IMG/VR virus record: IMGVR_UViG_3300020438_003185
Span: 1 to 64,000 of that record
Source of the DNA: a virus
Strand: one strand, 5' to 3'
DNA length: 64,000 nt
This document shows positions 46,570-56,791 of the stretch, in pieces. The position numbers were made by a program, and so were the translations under genes. The notes beneath the pieces are model-generated. The model did no database searches, was not told the origin of the DNA, and saw only the letters and a list, made by a program, of their open reading frames with translations. Position 1 is the first letter of the stretch, and each line of letters opens with the position of its first letter.

Positions 46570-49500
46570 TTATCCCATCTTACTATCAGTTTGTCTTGGA
46601 CTTCCATCAGGATTACGAGATGTCTTGCTTAATTCTTCGACAACCTTCTGTTTGACGACATTTCCCATAAGGTTTTCTAAACGAGCTAGTATGCCACCGT
46701 CATTTATATTTACACTTACATTAGTATTATCTAAAGTAATTTTTATTGAAGTATTTTCTAGTCTATCTATATTGGCAGATAAATCAGTGTTAAACTTACT
46801 AAGAGCAGAACTAAACCTTTCCATAACTTCTGGGTCTAATCCAGCTCCAGAAGCTACACCAGCTTGAGCTTCTGCTGCTCGTTGAGTTGGAGCAGCTACA
46901 GATGTACTAGTTGATGGACTTTTAGATTGTTGTTCTTTAACTTCTTTGGTTTCTTTAGCAACTTCCTTAGTAGCTTCAGCAGCTTGTTTTTGAGACTCAG
47001 CTTGGCTTTCTGTTGCACTGGTAGCTTCTGGCGTAGACGCTGCTTGATCTTTCTCGGCCTGTCTGATTGCTAATTGTTCTTTAACGCCCTTGTCAAAGTC
47101 ACTTGATTCACCACTACCATAGAAGTAGCTCTCTCTATTTCTTGTGTCTTGTCTACCCTTAATGTCTGTATCAATCATTTGCTGTTCTTGCTCTTTAACA
47201 TCTTTCATGCTAGCATCTTTGCCATAAGTATTGGTAAAGTCTTCTTCTGACATGCCAGTACTACTTAAGAATTTAGAACGATCTCCTCCAGCTGCATTCG
47301 CCTCATTCCTTCTGAAAAGCATATTAGCTCTTTGGTTAGCTGCTGACTTATCTAATGCTCCTAACTTCTCAAAACTTTCTGTTCCACCCTCTAATCCAAC
47401 AGCCGCTGCACGTTTATTAGATGTTTCGCTCATGCTTGCAGAAGTTCTCTCTTCTGCTGCTGCAACGTCTAGCGAAGATTTTACAAGAGTTACCAAATCC
47501 CCAGCACCACCAACTATATTATAGAAACCTTCTACAATTTTTCCTACAGGATTTAAGAATCCTTCTAGACCACCAAGAACTGTGGCAAGAGCAGCATCAA
47601 ACTGAGTGCCAGTTTTTAAGAATCCTACTCCCCAACTGTCCATCATACCGCCAAAGTCTCTTCCGGTCTTTTCCTTTTTATCTTCATGGTAAGCTTTAGG
47701 ATCAGATATAAAGGAACCCGCTTCCATAATTCCATCAAGAGCAGTTCCAAGTCCCGGTATACCCTTGGCTCCACTAGAAGCCATCTTTCCAAGCATCGGA
47801 AGTTTTGACAGACTCTTCATAATTGATGGACCAATTTTATCTAATCCGGGGATCTTCATCTTACTAAGATTACCCATTTTTGATCCCACGAATTCTGTTC
47901 CTTGTTGGAGCATTTTCTTTCCACTTTGTAGCATACCCGGAGCATTCTTTTGTAAATACTGTGATGAAGCATTCATCATTTGCGGAGCAGTATTTTGGAA
48001 GAAATTTTTACCCGCGCCAATGGCATTGCGACCCTTTTGCATCAAGCCGGGAGCATTCTTTTCTGCCATTTCCATCAAGCCGCCACCCATATTGCCTGCC
48101 ATATTTCTTGCACCACCTAAGAAATTAGATCCTTTCTGATAAAGATTAGAACCAAATTGAGCTGCTTTTTGTCCGAATTGACTTTGACCAACTTTTCTCA
48201 TAGTTTGACCAGCAAAATTACTGGCTCTATTCACAACCCCCGGTTTTCCACTACGAGACATACCTTCAAGACCATAGCCATGTTTACCAACTCCAAATGA
48301 AGTCGCCATGTCACCAAAGAAACTACCAGCTTTATTCTTGCCAGCATTCAATAAATTTTGACCCCTTTTCATCATGCTAGGAGCAAAGTCATCTCCGTAA
48401 GAAGCTTGATTTAATCTTTCAAACATTCCTCCAGCTTTCTGCATAATACCAGCTGGTCTAGGAACATTGTCCACACCTCCCATAACACTTCTAGTTAAAG
48501 ATCTACCAGCAGTAAAGTTTTTGCCTATTCCTGTTTGACCAATTCTTGAGCCAACTCTAGAAAGTATCTCTCCACCTTCTGTTCCTATCCTTGAAGCAAG
48601 GTTTCCAGCACCTCCACTTTGCACAAAGTTTTTGCCCATACCAATAGCATTCTTAGCCATGTTGCCAGCGTTTGCTACAGCGCCACCGCCCATGCCAAAT
48701 ATGCCCTTGATTGCACCTATGATGCCACCACCGCCTGCACCACCCGCACCACCCGCACCGTCTTTAGCACCTGTACTAGCTGCGTCACCACTTTCAGAAA
48801 CTTTATCAGTATTAATATTAGCAACTTTAGTATTAACTTCAGCAGTATTTTTAGCTTCTTCTCCTGCATTCATAGCTTCCTTAGTACGTAGTACCGCAGC
48901 GTCATATTGCTTTTGAGCTGCATCTTCTTGTTTCTGAGCTATCTCAAGGTCTCTTGCCGCAGCATCAACCATAGCCTTGCCTAAGTCTGGTAGTACTCCC
49001 GCCAACTCTCTAATCTCAGATTCTTTAGCAGCTTCTTCATTTGTTGATCCCGCAGCAATCTTAGCTAGATCAGGAGCATCGACTCCCATAGCTCCAAAAG
49101 ATGCACCAAAGGATCTTTCAGTTAAGCCATCGGGACCGCTAAGTTTTTGACCATACAAACTATCTACGCCAGATTCTTGAAGCCTTCTGTTTTCTTGAGC
49201 CGCCATACCTAAAGCTTGAGGGCCGAACTGGTTCATTAAGCTCTTATCACCAGTAGCAATAGCGGCTTGAGCGCCAGCAGTACCCATCTTATCAAAGAAC
49301 GCCTCATCATCTCCAGCAATCAAAGCGTCAGCAGCGGCCTTTTCGTTAGCATTCTTCTCTTTAATAATTGAAAGTTCTTGTTTTCTAATATCAATAGCGG
49401 CTTTAATACTGTTGTATTCTTCTTTTAGGGCCGAATCTATTCTGCCCAGCTCGTCACTCATCTCTACGCCAGATTTACCCCGTGCCTGTTCATTGCTCTT

Positions 49501-52500
49501 ACCTTCAGCAAGATCAGTTCTAACGCTAGAAATTTCTGCCCTACGATTAGATAGTTGATCAATTCTACTCTTGAAGTCACCCGCCCCAATACCACTTTGA
49601 GAGCCGACACCCTTAATGCCTTCAACTCCCACATTAGATCTCTTTAACAATTGTTGTTGTTGAACTTCTGGTGTAAATGACGCACCACCAAACTCAGATT
49701 GTATTTTTAAAGCTTCTGTTTCTAAATCAATAGATCTTTGTTTTGTTTCAATTAATTTCTTCTCTAAATCAAGTCTTGCTTTAGTAAAGGTTAGTAATTT
49801 CTTTTGTGCTTCAGCCTGAGCCTTAAGTGCTGGCAACACTTGTTTCATAGCATTGTCGCCCACCTTTTGGATAACTTCTTCAAAAGCAGAGAAGTCGCCT
49901 TCAGACACACGTTTCATTTGGTCGTCACTTATATCGCTACCTTCAATTTGTTTCTTCAGACGTTCTACAGATTTCTCGTCAACCCCTTGCTTTGTAAGTG
50001 CATCACCTGTCGCGTTTGCAAATGCCGATCTACGCTCGCCCATCGTTCCAGCGGCTTGTCTTCCTGACTTAAACGCTTCCTTCATAGATTTTTTAGTAGC
50101 CTCAAATATAGCAGGCATATTTGCCTGTGCAGCATTTACAGCTGTTAAATTTCCTCTAAATTTATCTATCTGTTCACTATTAGCTCCTAAGTTTTCAAGA
50201 GTTTTACTGGCATTGTCTAGAGAAGAATTGAATTGATCTGGTGATATACCTTGAGCAGCAGAAGTAATACTAGCTTCTAGTGTTGGAATAGTACTATCTA
50301 AAGTATTACTACCAAGCTCTTGGCTTCTGGTATAATTGTCAATAGCAAGAACACCAGCATTAGCAGCAGCTGTAGCAGATTGCATCGCAAGGTTCATAGC
50401 AGCAAATGATTCTCGTACTCTGTCTGCTTCTTTTTTAAGATTTTCAAAAGCCTCCATTTGTATAGAGTCTTTAGTCATCTCGCCGGTTTCAGGGTCTTCT
50501 CGTTTATCAAACTGTCCTTGACGCTCCATAGCCTCTCGTGTATCTTTAGACAAGCTATTTTTATACTGCTCAAAAGAACCATTAGTATTAGCAGTTTGCC
50601 TCATCACGTTGTCAGTAAGAGGCTGTGAGCTTCTAAGGAAATCTTTGTCCACCTTGTCTTGATCTGCTTTAATTGCTTCCTGATCTTTTGACAGTCTTTC
50701 GTTTCTTTGCCCGCCGGACTCCATACCCATCATACCAGCAACGCCAAATGTAGCAACGCGAGCAAAGCCTCTTCCAAATCCACTTACAGGTCCAGACTTA
50801 TCATTCTCTTCTATACTTTTTACTCTGGCTGAAGACCTATCTGCACTTGCTTGCACTGTTGCTGCGTCTGGGTCAAGTCTTTTCATTGCATCTATAGCTG
50901 AAAGATTACCCTCTTTAAATTGTCGCATAGCTGCGGTAGCTTCTTTATTTGCATTAGTCAAAGCTTCTTGTGTTTTTACAGCCTGCGCCCTAGCTCCAGC
51001 TTCTAGTTTAATCGTAGTAATACTCTTACCACCCATCCAGTAACCTAGACTCATAGCGGTGGTTTTAATCATAGGTCCAAGAATAGGAAGCTCACTTCCC
51101 AATTTAATTGCAGCTGCCGTTAACCCAGCGAATATAGGGCCAATGCCGGGAATGAATGAGCCTATAGCAGCAAAACCAATAGCTAGCTTATTAACAGCAG
51201 AAGCACCTTCTTTTTCAAAGGCTATAGATTCTGCCGCAGCAGCATTACCGTCTTTAATTGCGTTGTCAAGCTTTGTAGCCCTATCAGTTAAACTGTCTAT
51301 AACAGCGGTCAAGGCAAAAATTGAACCAGTAGCTACAATAGCAGGACCAGCCATGCTAGCAACAGCTCTAGTTGCAACAACTACACCCTCTGCATTTGCT
51401 GCGCCCAGACCAGCTTTTGTACCAACAGCGCGAGCAGCAGTTCCAGCGCGATTAACAAGTTTACCACCACCGCCAAGAAACTTACCCATATCTTTAAGAT
51501 TTAATCCCTTAAACATATCAGCAATAATATTGCCCTTCATCTGGGTTTGTAGCAAGGAGAATGTGCCTGATAGTGCTAGAGATACGTTTGCTAATTGAGA
51601 GAAAGAGCTAATCATGTTAGCGCCAAATCGTTCAAGCGAAGAACTGTTCTCATCAATAACGGGAGTCATGAAGCTCAGAGCCATACTTGTGGCAATCAAG
51701 CCTTCGTTCATAGCACCAAAACCAACAAGACCTTTCTTCCTAACATCAGTATTGTCTTTAACGGTCTTGGTTCCCTCATTAACCGCCTCATTCCAAGATT
51801 CAATACTTGTTGTTATCTGAGTAGAAGCCCCGCTAGGACCACTACTGACAGCTCCAGAGAAAGTAGCGGGTTTGCTAGCAGTTTTAGGTCCGTAAGTATT
51901 TCTGCGAGAAGTAACAATACCACCAGCAGCATACTTGCCAACCTTATTCATTTGATTAAGATTGTCATAGCCAATACTTTGTGAAGTTTTCTTGTTTACT
52001 ACAAACTCGCCGGGAGTCAGCATTGCGGGAACTGTATCTGTTCCAGTGGCAGCACCTCCAGAAGCAAACTTTTGGAAAGTATATCCCGATTGATCGTTGG
52101 CATTAATATCATTTACTATTTTTTTAACAATACTTGCTATAGACTTTGGTGTATTACTTCTTTTTGCATCTGCTTTTAACATTCCACTAAAAGCAGAAGA
52201 ATCAGACGCAAACATCTTGGATAAACCTTCTTTCTTAGCCATCAAGTCGCCCTTGAAATCCCATCTGGATTTATCCCCTTGGAGTTTAGCTCCAGTAATT
52301 GCGTCAATAATACCTTCAAATACAAAACCACTAGTAGTAGCTAATGCGTTAGCGTCTTGAGAAATTCGATCAGCAGCAGCTTTAAGCATACCATCATTCA
52401 AATCAAATTCTGGTCTAACGTTATCAAGAGTTTTATTAACATCTATGGCGGCAGCATTAGTGGCTGATTTTAACGCTACGCTAGTTTGTTCATTCACCAT

Positions 52501-54480
52501 ACTAGCAACGCTTGAATTAATACTTCCAGAAGCTCCGGGGAAGAAACCTGCAATGGAGCCACTGATAGGTATAGTTCTTGCCATTCCTGTATTTTTAATT
52601 TTGCTAACCTTGTCTTTACTGTTTGCATAGTCTCTGTCAAAATTTTGAACAGCTGTTTGATCATTTTTATTAGTAGACTTTCTTTTCTCAGCAAGAAATC
52701 TCTTTTGATCTGCAACAGTCCCTTTTTGAGACATGTTATGTAAGAAAGTATTAGATTTTGTTCTTCCTAGCATATTAGCTTTTTGTGCTGGACTACTAGC
52801 AAAAAAGAAATCCTCGTCAGTTCCGCGATCAGGAGTTTGATATCCTAATTTTTTCAAAACATTAAGATTAGTTATTTCTCCTTTGCCTGATATTCCAATT
52901 GTCCTGTCTATACCTTGTGATGGTTGTAGGAAAAATCCACCAACTTGATTTGGGTCAACAACAATACCACCTTTAGCGTATTTATTGCTATTCATCGCCG
53001 CCAAATTAGAAGCGCCCAATTTTCCAACACTACTCTTTTTAATAACAAACTCACCGGGAGTTAACATGGCTGGAACTGTGTCTGTATTACCAGAGCCGGG
53101 AACTATACCTCCACTGTTAAAACCACGAATAGCACCACCGCCTCCACCACCTCCACCGCCCATTACTCCACCTAAAAATCCACTAAGACCTTTAGCTAGT
53201 CTAATTGTAGCAAGTGTAGCAAGTATGGGAAGAAGTGGCTTGACAGCTTCTGCTATCTTAATCATAGCACTAGCTAGGTTTAAAGCAGAGTTAGCCATAG
53301 TTTGGAATGTGCTGGTTTCGCTAATACCTCTGATAAGCGCTAAGAACTCTTCTTTAACTTTTACAATTCTAACTGCTAACGAAGCTTGAGCTTTCGCAGC
53401 ATCACCAGCTAAAGAATTAGACCCTTCTTGTGCAACCTTAAGAGCTTCTTGTGCAACGGCGTATTCTTTGATCAAAGGCAGGACTTTACCAATCTGCCTA
53501 AATCCACCCAACTGTTCAGCAATTTCAACAAACGTAATATCACCTTCTTGAAGCCCAGCTAAAGCTCTATTAAGTTCTCCAACAGCTCTATATGGGCCAA
53601 TAAATTTACCTTCTAAATCAACAAGTTCAACGCCAAACTTTTTTAAGTATTCTATTGTTTGAGGTCTTTGAATACGAGTAAATATAGTACGTAAACCAGT
53701 AGCAATACTTTCAGCAGATTCTCTAGTAGTTGATCTAACACTTGTGAACAGCGCGATAAGTTCATTGAGATCACCGCCAGCCTGTTTAAACACACCACCA
53801 GTTCTACGAATAGTAGCGATCAAGTCACCAGACTCAACAGCAAACTGACCAGCGACAGCATTCAAAGAACCAAGCTGGCCTTCTAATGCTCCAGCTCCTT
53901 TTTTAAACTGATTGAAGATAGCAACAGCGCCTTCAGCAGTTTGTGTAATGTTGTCAAAGGTAGGAGCAAGTTCTGATTTTGCAAGAGCATCTAGTGCGAT
54001 TTTAGTTTCTCTAGCGCTTAAACCAGCCTGAGAGAGTATTCTACTGACACCCAAGATAGACTCAGACGCAACGCCAAAGCTTGTAGAAAGCCTAGTAATC
54101 TCTTGCGTAAGACCTTTTAGATCTTGCATAGACTTTCCAGTAACCTGAGAAATTTTAATAAGTTCTCGTTCAAAGTCTATAGCAGACCTAACCGCATTAC
54201 CAAGAGTGTTAGTGAATAAGCTAACAGCCCTAGTAGCCACAGCTAAAGCTGTAAATCTTCTTAAAGAAACATTAAAACTATTACCTAGTTTTTGAGCTGA
54301 CTTATCAGCATCAGTTAATGCGCTAGAAAGATTGTTGACTTGTTGCTGTGCCTTTGCCGCAGTCTGTGCCTGTATATTTACATTAACTCCCTTTAGTTGG
54401 CTTTGTATTTGATTTACAACTTGACCAACGTTATTTGGAGCTTGTAATTGCAGTTGTGCAGTTAGTACGAATTTTGACAT
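46570..54480 (-). CDS. Tail tape measure protein (2636 aa)
   Basis: Sets tail length and probably helps DNA delivery. Residues 1-95 are helical with VNNLSSALTDADKSAQKLG; about 95-400 match the TP901 tape-measure core (FERELIKISQVTGKSMQDLK, SRILSQAGLSARETKIALDA, FKQAGGDLNELIALF). Hydrophobic segments lie near 400-440, 1040 and 1110. A G9 tract follows near 445. A motif DTVPAMLTPGEFVIKK with GGIV flanks appears at about 464-485 and again, slightly changed, at 814-835. Coiled coils cover about 1300-1900, and the last part has repeats around KNAPG(L/M)(M/L)Q. At about 0.15 nm per residue the tail would be near 0.4 micrometre. Confidence 0.93.
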   Translation of the reverse strand: MSKFVLTAQLQLQAPNNVGQVVNQIQSQLKGVNVNIQAQTAAKAQQQVNNLSSALTDADKSAQKLGNSFNVSLRRFTALAVATRAVSLFTNTLGNAVRSAIDFERELIKISQVTGKSMQDLKGLTQEITRLSTSFGVASESILGVSRILSQAGLSARETKIALDALAKSELAPTFDNITQTAEGAVAIFNQFKKGAGALEGQLGSLNAVAGQFAVESGDLIATIRRTGGVFKQAGGDLNELIALFTSVRSTTRESAESIATGLRTIFTRIQRPQTIEYLKKFGVELVDLEGKFIGPYRAVGELNRALAGLQEGDITFVEIAEQLGGFRQIGKVLPLIKEYAVAQEALKVAQEGSNSLAGDAAKAQASLAVRIVKVKEEFLALIRGISETSTFQTMANSALNLASAMIKIAEAVKPLLPILATLATIRLAKGLSGFLGGVMGGGGGGGGGAIRGFNSGGIVPGSGNTDTVPAMLTPGEFVIKKSSVGKLGASNLAAMNSNKYAKGGIVVDPNQVGGFFLQPSQGIDRTIGISGKGEITNLNVLKKLGYQTPDRGTDEDFFFASSPAQKANMLGRTKSNTFLHNMSQKGTVADQKRFLAEKRKSTNKNDQTAVQNFDRDYANSKDKVSKIKNTGMARTIPISGSIAGFFPGASGSINSSVASMVNEQTSVALKSATNAAAIDVNKTLDNVRPEFDLNDGMLKAAADRISQDANALATTSGFVFEGIIDAITGAKLQGDKSRWDFKGDLMAKKEGLSKMFASDSSAFSGMLKADAKRSNTPKSIASIVKKIVNDINANDQSGYTFQKFASGGAATGTDTVPAMLTPGEFVVNKKTSQSIGYDNLNQMNKVGKYAAGGIVTSRRNTYGPKTASKPATFSGAVSSGPSGASTQITTSIESWNEAVNEGTKTVKDNTDVRKKGLVGFGAMNEGLIATSMALSFMTPVIDENSSSLERFGANMISSFSQLANVSLALSGTFSLLQTQMKGNIIADMFKGLNLKDMGKFLGGGGKLVNRAGTAARAVGTKAGLGAANAEGVVVATRAVASMAGPAIVATGSIFALTAVIDSLTDRATKLDNAIKDGNAAAAESIAFEKEGASAVNKLAIGFAAIGSFIPGIGPIFAGLTAAAIKLGSELPILGPMIKTTAMSLGYWMGGKSITTIKLEAGARAQAVKTQEALTNANKEATAAMRQFKEGNLSAIDAMKRLDPDAATVQASADRSSARVKSIEENDKSGPVSGFGRGFARVATFGVAGMMGMESGGQRNERLSKDQEAIKADQDKVDKDFLRSSQPLTDNVMRQTANTNGSFEQYKNSLSKDTREAMERQGQFDKREDPETGEMTKDSIQMEAFENLKKEADRVRESFAAMNLAMQSATAAANAGVLAIDNYTRSQELGSNTLDSTIPTLEASITSAAQGISPDQFNSSLDNASKTLENLGANSEQIDKFRGNLTAVNAAQANMPAIFEATKKSMKEAFKSGRQAAGTMGERRSAFANATGDALTKQGVDEKSVERLKKQIEGSDISDDQMKRVSEGDFSAFEEVIQKVGDNAMKQVLPALKAQAEAQKKLLTFTKARLDLEKKLIETKQRSIDLETEALKIQSEFGGASFTPEVQQQQLLKRSNVGVEGIKGVGSQSGIGAGDFKSRIDQLSNRRAEISSVRTDLAEGKSNEQARGKSGVEMSDELGRIDSALKEEYNSIKAAIDIRKQELSIIKEKNANEKAAADALIAGDDEAFFDKMGTAGAQAAIATGDKSLMNQFGPQALGMAAQENRRLQESGVDSLYGQKLSGPDGLTERSFGASFGAMGVDAPDLAKIAAGSTNEEAAKESEIRELAGVLPDLGKAMVDAAARDLEIAQKQEDAAQKQYDAAVLRTKEAMNAGEEAKNTAEVNTKVANINTDKVSESGDAASTGAKDGAGGAGGAGGGGIIGAIKGIFGMGGGAVANAGNMAKNAIGMGKNFVQSGGAGNLASRIGTEGGEILSRVGSRIGQTGIGKNFTAGRSLTRSVMGGVDNVPRPAGIMQKAGGMFERLNQASYGDDFAPSMMKRGQNLLNAGKNKAGSFFGDMATSFGVGKHGYGLEGMSRSGKPGVVNRASNFAGQTMRKVGQSQFGQKAAQFGSNLYQKGSNFLGGARNMAGNMGGGLMEMAEKNAPGLMQKGRNAIGAGKNFFQNTAPQMMNASSQYLQKNAPGMLQSGKKMLQQGTEFVGSKMGNLSKMKIPGLDKIGPSIMKSLSKLPMLGKMASSGAKGIPGLGTALDGIMEAGSFISDPKAYHEDKKEKTGRDFGGMMDSWGVGFLKTGTQFDAALATVLGGLEGFLNPVGKIVEGFYNIVGGAGDLVTLVKSSLDVAAAEERTSASMSETSNKRAAAVGLEGGTESFEKLGALDKSAANQRANMLFRRNEANAAGGDRSKFLSSTGMSEEDFTNTYGKDASMKDVKEQEQQMIDTDIKGRQDTRNRESYFYGSGESSDFDKGVKEQLAIRQAEKDQAASTPEATSATESQAESQKQAAEATKEVAKETKEVKEQQSKSPSTSTSVAAPTQRAAEAQAGVASGAGLDPEVMERFSSALSKFNTDLSANIDRLENTSIKITLDNTNVSVNINDGGILARLENLMGNVVKQKVVEELSKTSRNPDGSPRQTDSKMG

Positions 54481-54510
54481 ATGTTAAACTCACTAGCCAC
54501 ACTCTATCCG

Positions 54511-55404
54511 TTAGCTGTCCGCGCTTGCTTCTTTTTTCTTGGCTTTTGTTTTTCTTTTGGGCGTAACCTTCTCTTCTGTCTTTTTAACTTGCTTTCCAGT
54601 GTCGTCAACATACTTAAGGGGTGAAACATAATTTCCATCCTCATCAAGTTTATTTCCGTCTTTGTCTACCCTACCGCCATCGTTATCAACATACTGTCCC
54701 AAGCTGTTAATTCTGTTACCGTCTAAATCAACGGTCTCTCCCTTGTCATTAACAAGTGATAATTCATCATTAACAAAATTAAACTCCTTTAAGAATTTAT
54801 TTTCTGGAAGATTAGCTTCAAAATCTTTATCTATAGAATACATCATTTGAGCTAAAGCGTTAGCAGCAGCAAAAGCGATCTCACTATCAGACTGTGAAGT
54901 ATAATCATCTAATGTTTTATACACCAATTCCCCATCAGCGTCATACGTGGAGTTAGCAACCAAAAAGTCAAAACGAGAGTTGTCTGAAAGCGAATCAGCA
55001 GTATTAGACTCTAGCGCCATTCTTTCAGAAATAAGCTCTCTTAGCTCTGATCTTTTCTGCCTCATCTCTATGGCTATGTCCTTAGCGTCAGAAGCTTTCA
55101 TGGTTTTTTGAGAGTTCTTTCCAAGGTACAATTTTTTCTCTAGAGCTACAATGTCTTTAGTAATTTGATCTTGCTCTGAGTCTTTCTGCTTATCCCAGAT
55201 ACCTTGCTGTCGCATAAACTTGGCAAGTTCTTTCTTAGTCATAATGCCGTCCCTGACACAATCAGTCCAAGCCTTAGCTGCGACTCTTTGAGCTTTTGAC
55301 ATGAGATCACTAGGCGGTCTCTTAACAACAATCTTAACCGTCCTTTCTTCTCCTCCGTCTTCCTCAATTTTAACGTCTAGGTTTTTAGTTTTTTCCTTAA
55401 TCAT
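54511..55404 (-). CDS. Tail assembly chaperone-like protein with DG-rich tail
   Basis: A 297-aa protein immediately upstream of the tape measure, the usual place of tail chaperones. The N-terminal half has SKAQRVAAKAWTDCVRDGIM, TKKELAKFMRQQGIWDKQ and RSELRELISERMALESNTAD. This series recurs in the 341-aa protein at 55766-56791, so the two are paralogues. Residues about 225-275 are Asp/Gly/Asn-rich repeats (VDLDGNRINSLGQY, VDKDGNKLDEDGNYV), like calcium-binding DxDGN loops, and the end is Lys-rich. No slippery sequence linking it to the upstream gene was found; it has its own GAGGAGTAGG ribosome site. Confidence 0.6.
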   Translation of the reverse strand: MIKEKTKNLDVKIEEDGGEERTVKIVVKRPPSDLMSKAQRVAAKAWTDCVRDGIMTKKELAKFMRQQGIWDKQKDSEQDQITKDIVALEKKLYLGKNSQKTMKASDAKDIAIEMRQKRSELRELISERMALESNTADSLSDNSRFDFLVANSTYDADGELVYKTLDDYTSQSDSEIAFAAANALAQMMYSIDKDFEANLPENKFLKEFNFVNDELSLVNDKGETVDLDGNRINSLGQYVDNDGGRVDKDGNKLDEDGNYVSPLKYVDDTGKQVKKTEEKVTPKRKTKAKKKEASADS

Positions 55405-55407
55405 ATC

Positions 55408-55761
55408 CTACTCCTCTTTTTGTGTAACGGGCATTGTTATTTGATACTTTAACCACTTCACATCATATTGAGACAACTCAGCATCAATATTTCTAGCTTG
55501 GTGATTACCTTTGTCTAAAATCTGTGATCTTACTTTATCATAAAGATCTTTCATCAACTGTTTTTGTTCTGCGGATTGATCGTCAGACTCCCAGAGGAAA
55601 CCAAAGCTTTCCTCTATAGTACTCAAAGCCCCAATCATAGTCGTCTGTATTTTCTTTTTAAGAATTTTAGAAAGTCTATCTTTAGAACCTTGGGCATATT
55701 TATCGTCCCTGTTCTTTTTATAGCTTTCTCTGTTTCTTCTCATTTCCTCGAAATTTTCCAT
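55408..55761 (-). CDS. Small helical protein of the chaperone block (117 aa)
   Basis: A charged, helical 117-aa protein (MENFEEMRRNRESYKKNRDD, LKKKIQTTMIGALSTIEESF, EQKQLMKDLYDKVRSQILDK). It lies between the two paralogous chaperone-like genes, 4 and 3 bases from them. I recall similar short proteins in this position in other phages, but know no function. A tail-assembly or virion role is inferred from context. Confidence 0.6.
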   Translation of the reverse strand: MENFEEMRRNRESYKKNRDDKYAQGSKDRLSKILKKKIQTTMIGALSTIEESFGFLWESDDQSAEQKQLMKDLYDKVRSQILDKGNHQARNIDAELSQYDVKWLKYQITMPVTQKEE

Positions 55762-55765
55762 AATA

Positions 55766-56791
55766 CTATTTCCTTTTCTTCATTTCTTCATACATCTGTT
55801 TAGTGAGATTTCTCTGCACATCTGGAAGTTTTATTCTATCTACAGCTCCTTCTTTTCCTACATAAGACAATCTTTCGTCTCGTATGTAAACGCTTTGTTC
55901 ATCATTCATATTAGTGATAGCTTTAACCTTTTCTTTATCTGTGGGGTTTGCCATTACAAACACTTCATCTTTTCCAGCATTAGAGCCAAGCGTTGAATCT
56001 ACATCCTTTTCTTTTTTATCTTTTTCTCGTTTTTTAGTTTGTACTATAAACCAACCGTCTAACATGTCATCGTCTTTTATAACTTCTTCAGATGGAGCTT
56101 CCATATGTTCTTGTATGTTATCGTAAAGCTTAGACCATATAACCAAATTCTTTTGGCTAAAGGTTAATTCTTTAAAGCCGTCTTGTATAAATAATGGGCA
56201 ACTTGAAACATCTCTATTTGACCAAATGGTTTTCCAAGGCTCATTTCTCGCCAAGTCTCTTATTTCAGATTCTTGTAAATTAAGATCTGACCAATAACCA
56301 ATAGCATCGTTAAGAGAGTATTCTTCAAAATTGTAAAGATGATTATCTTTATACGTGGTCTGACTAATTAGATAGGATGTCTTTTCTAGTCCTGATAATC
56401 CTTCACAAGTATTTGTAAAATAACTAGTTTTAGTTGCGTTTTTACTGCCTAAAAGTTGTTTAGTAACTTGTAATATTTTTTTAAGACGACGTACTTCTTT
56501 TTTATCATAACGATTATTATAGATGTCTACTTTTGACTGATCTATTGCTTCTCTGAGTTTCTTTACCTCATCGTCGTCTGTTTTATGCCATAAGCCCTCC
56601 GATTTCATCCATCCTATCATATCCCTTTCAGTCATAACGCCTTGTGATTTTAATTCATCAAAGCTTTCTTTATATACTGTAGCCGCTTCTAAACATTGTT
56701 CTATAGTTGGTGGTATTATCTTTAAACCATTTTTAACAATTATACCAGAACGTATAGTATAAATTAAAAGCTCCCGCATATGTTGTTCCAT
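55766..56791 (-). CDS. Tail assembly chaperone-like protein, paralogue (341 aa)
   Basis: A 341-aa protein with EQCLEAATVYKESFDELKSQ, GVMTERDMIGWMKSEGLWHK, and KKILQVTKQLLGSKNATKTS followed by LSGLEKTSYLISQTTYKDN. This matches, in order, the N-terminal half of the 297-aa protein at 54511-55404 (GIM/VMT-K/E, GIW/GLW, AST/NST-TY). The C-terminal part differs and ends in a basic coiled coil (NLTKQMYEEMKKRK). Start ATG at 56791 follows TGAGG by 7 bases; both lie in the loop of a 9-bp hairpin (56768-56816), suggesting control of translation initiation. Confidence 0.6.
   Translation of the reverse strand: MEQHMRELLIYTIRSGIIVKNGLKIIPPTIEQCLEAATVYKESFDELKSQGVMTERDMIGWMKSEGLWHKTDDDEVKKLREAIDQSKVDIYNNRYDKKEVRRLKKILQVTKQLLGSKNATKTSYFTNTCEGLSGLEKTSYLISQTTYKDNHLYNFEEYSLNDAIGYWSDLNLQESEIRDLARNEPWKTIWSNRDVSSCPLFIQDGFKELTFSQKNLVIWSKLYDNIQEHMEAPSEEVIKDDDMLDGWFIVQTKKREKDKKEKDVDSTLGSNAGKDEVFVMANPTDKEKVKAITNMNDEQSVYIRDERLSYVGKEGAVDRIKLPDVQRNLTKQMYEEMKKRK

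Noticed and set aside
47765-48139. + strand open frames opposite the tape measure gene
   Set aside because: They are antisense shadows of a strong structural gene, with no ribosome sites and no recognisable motifs.
54480-55450. Programmed -1 frameshift between chaperone genes
   Set aside because: The genes do not overlap, each has its own ribosome site and start, and no convincing slippery heptamer was seen at the end of the 117-aa gene.
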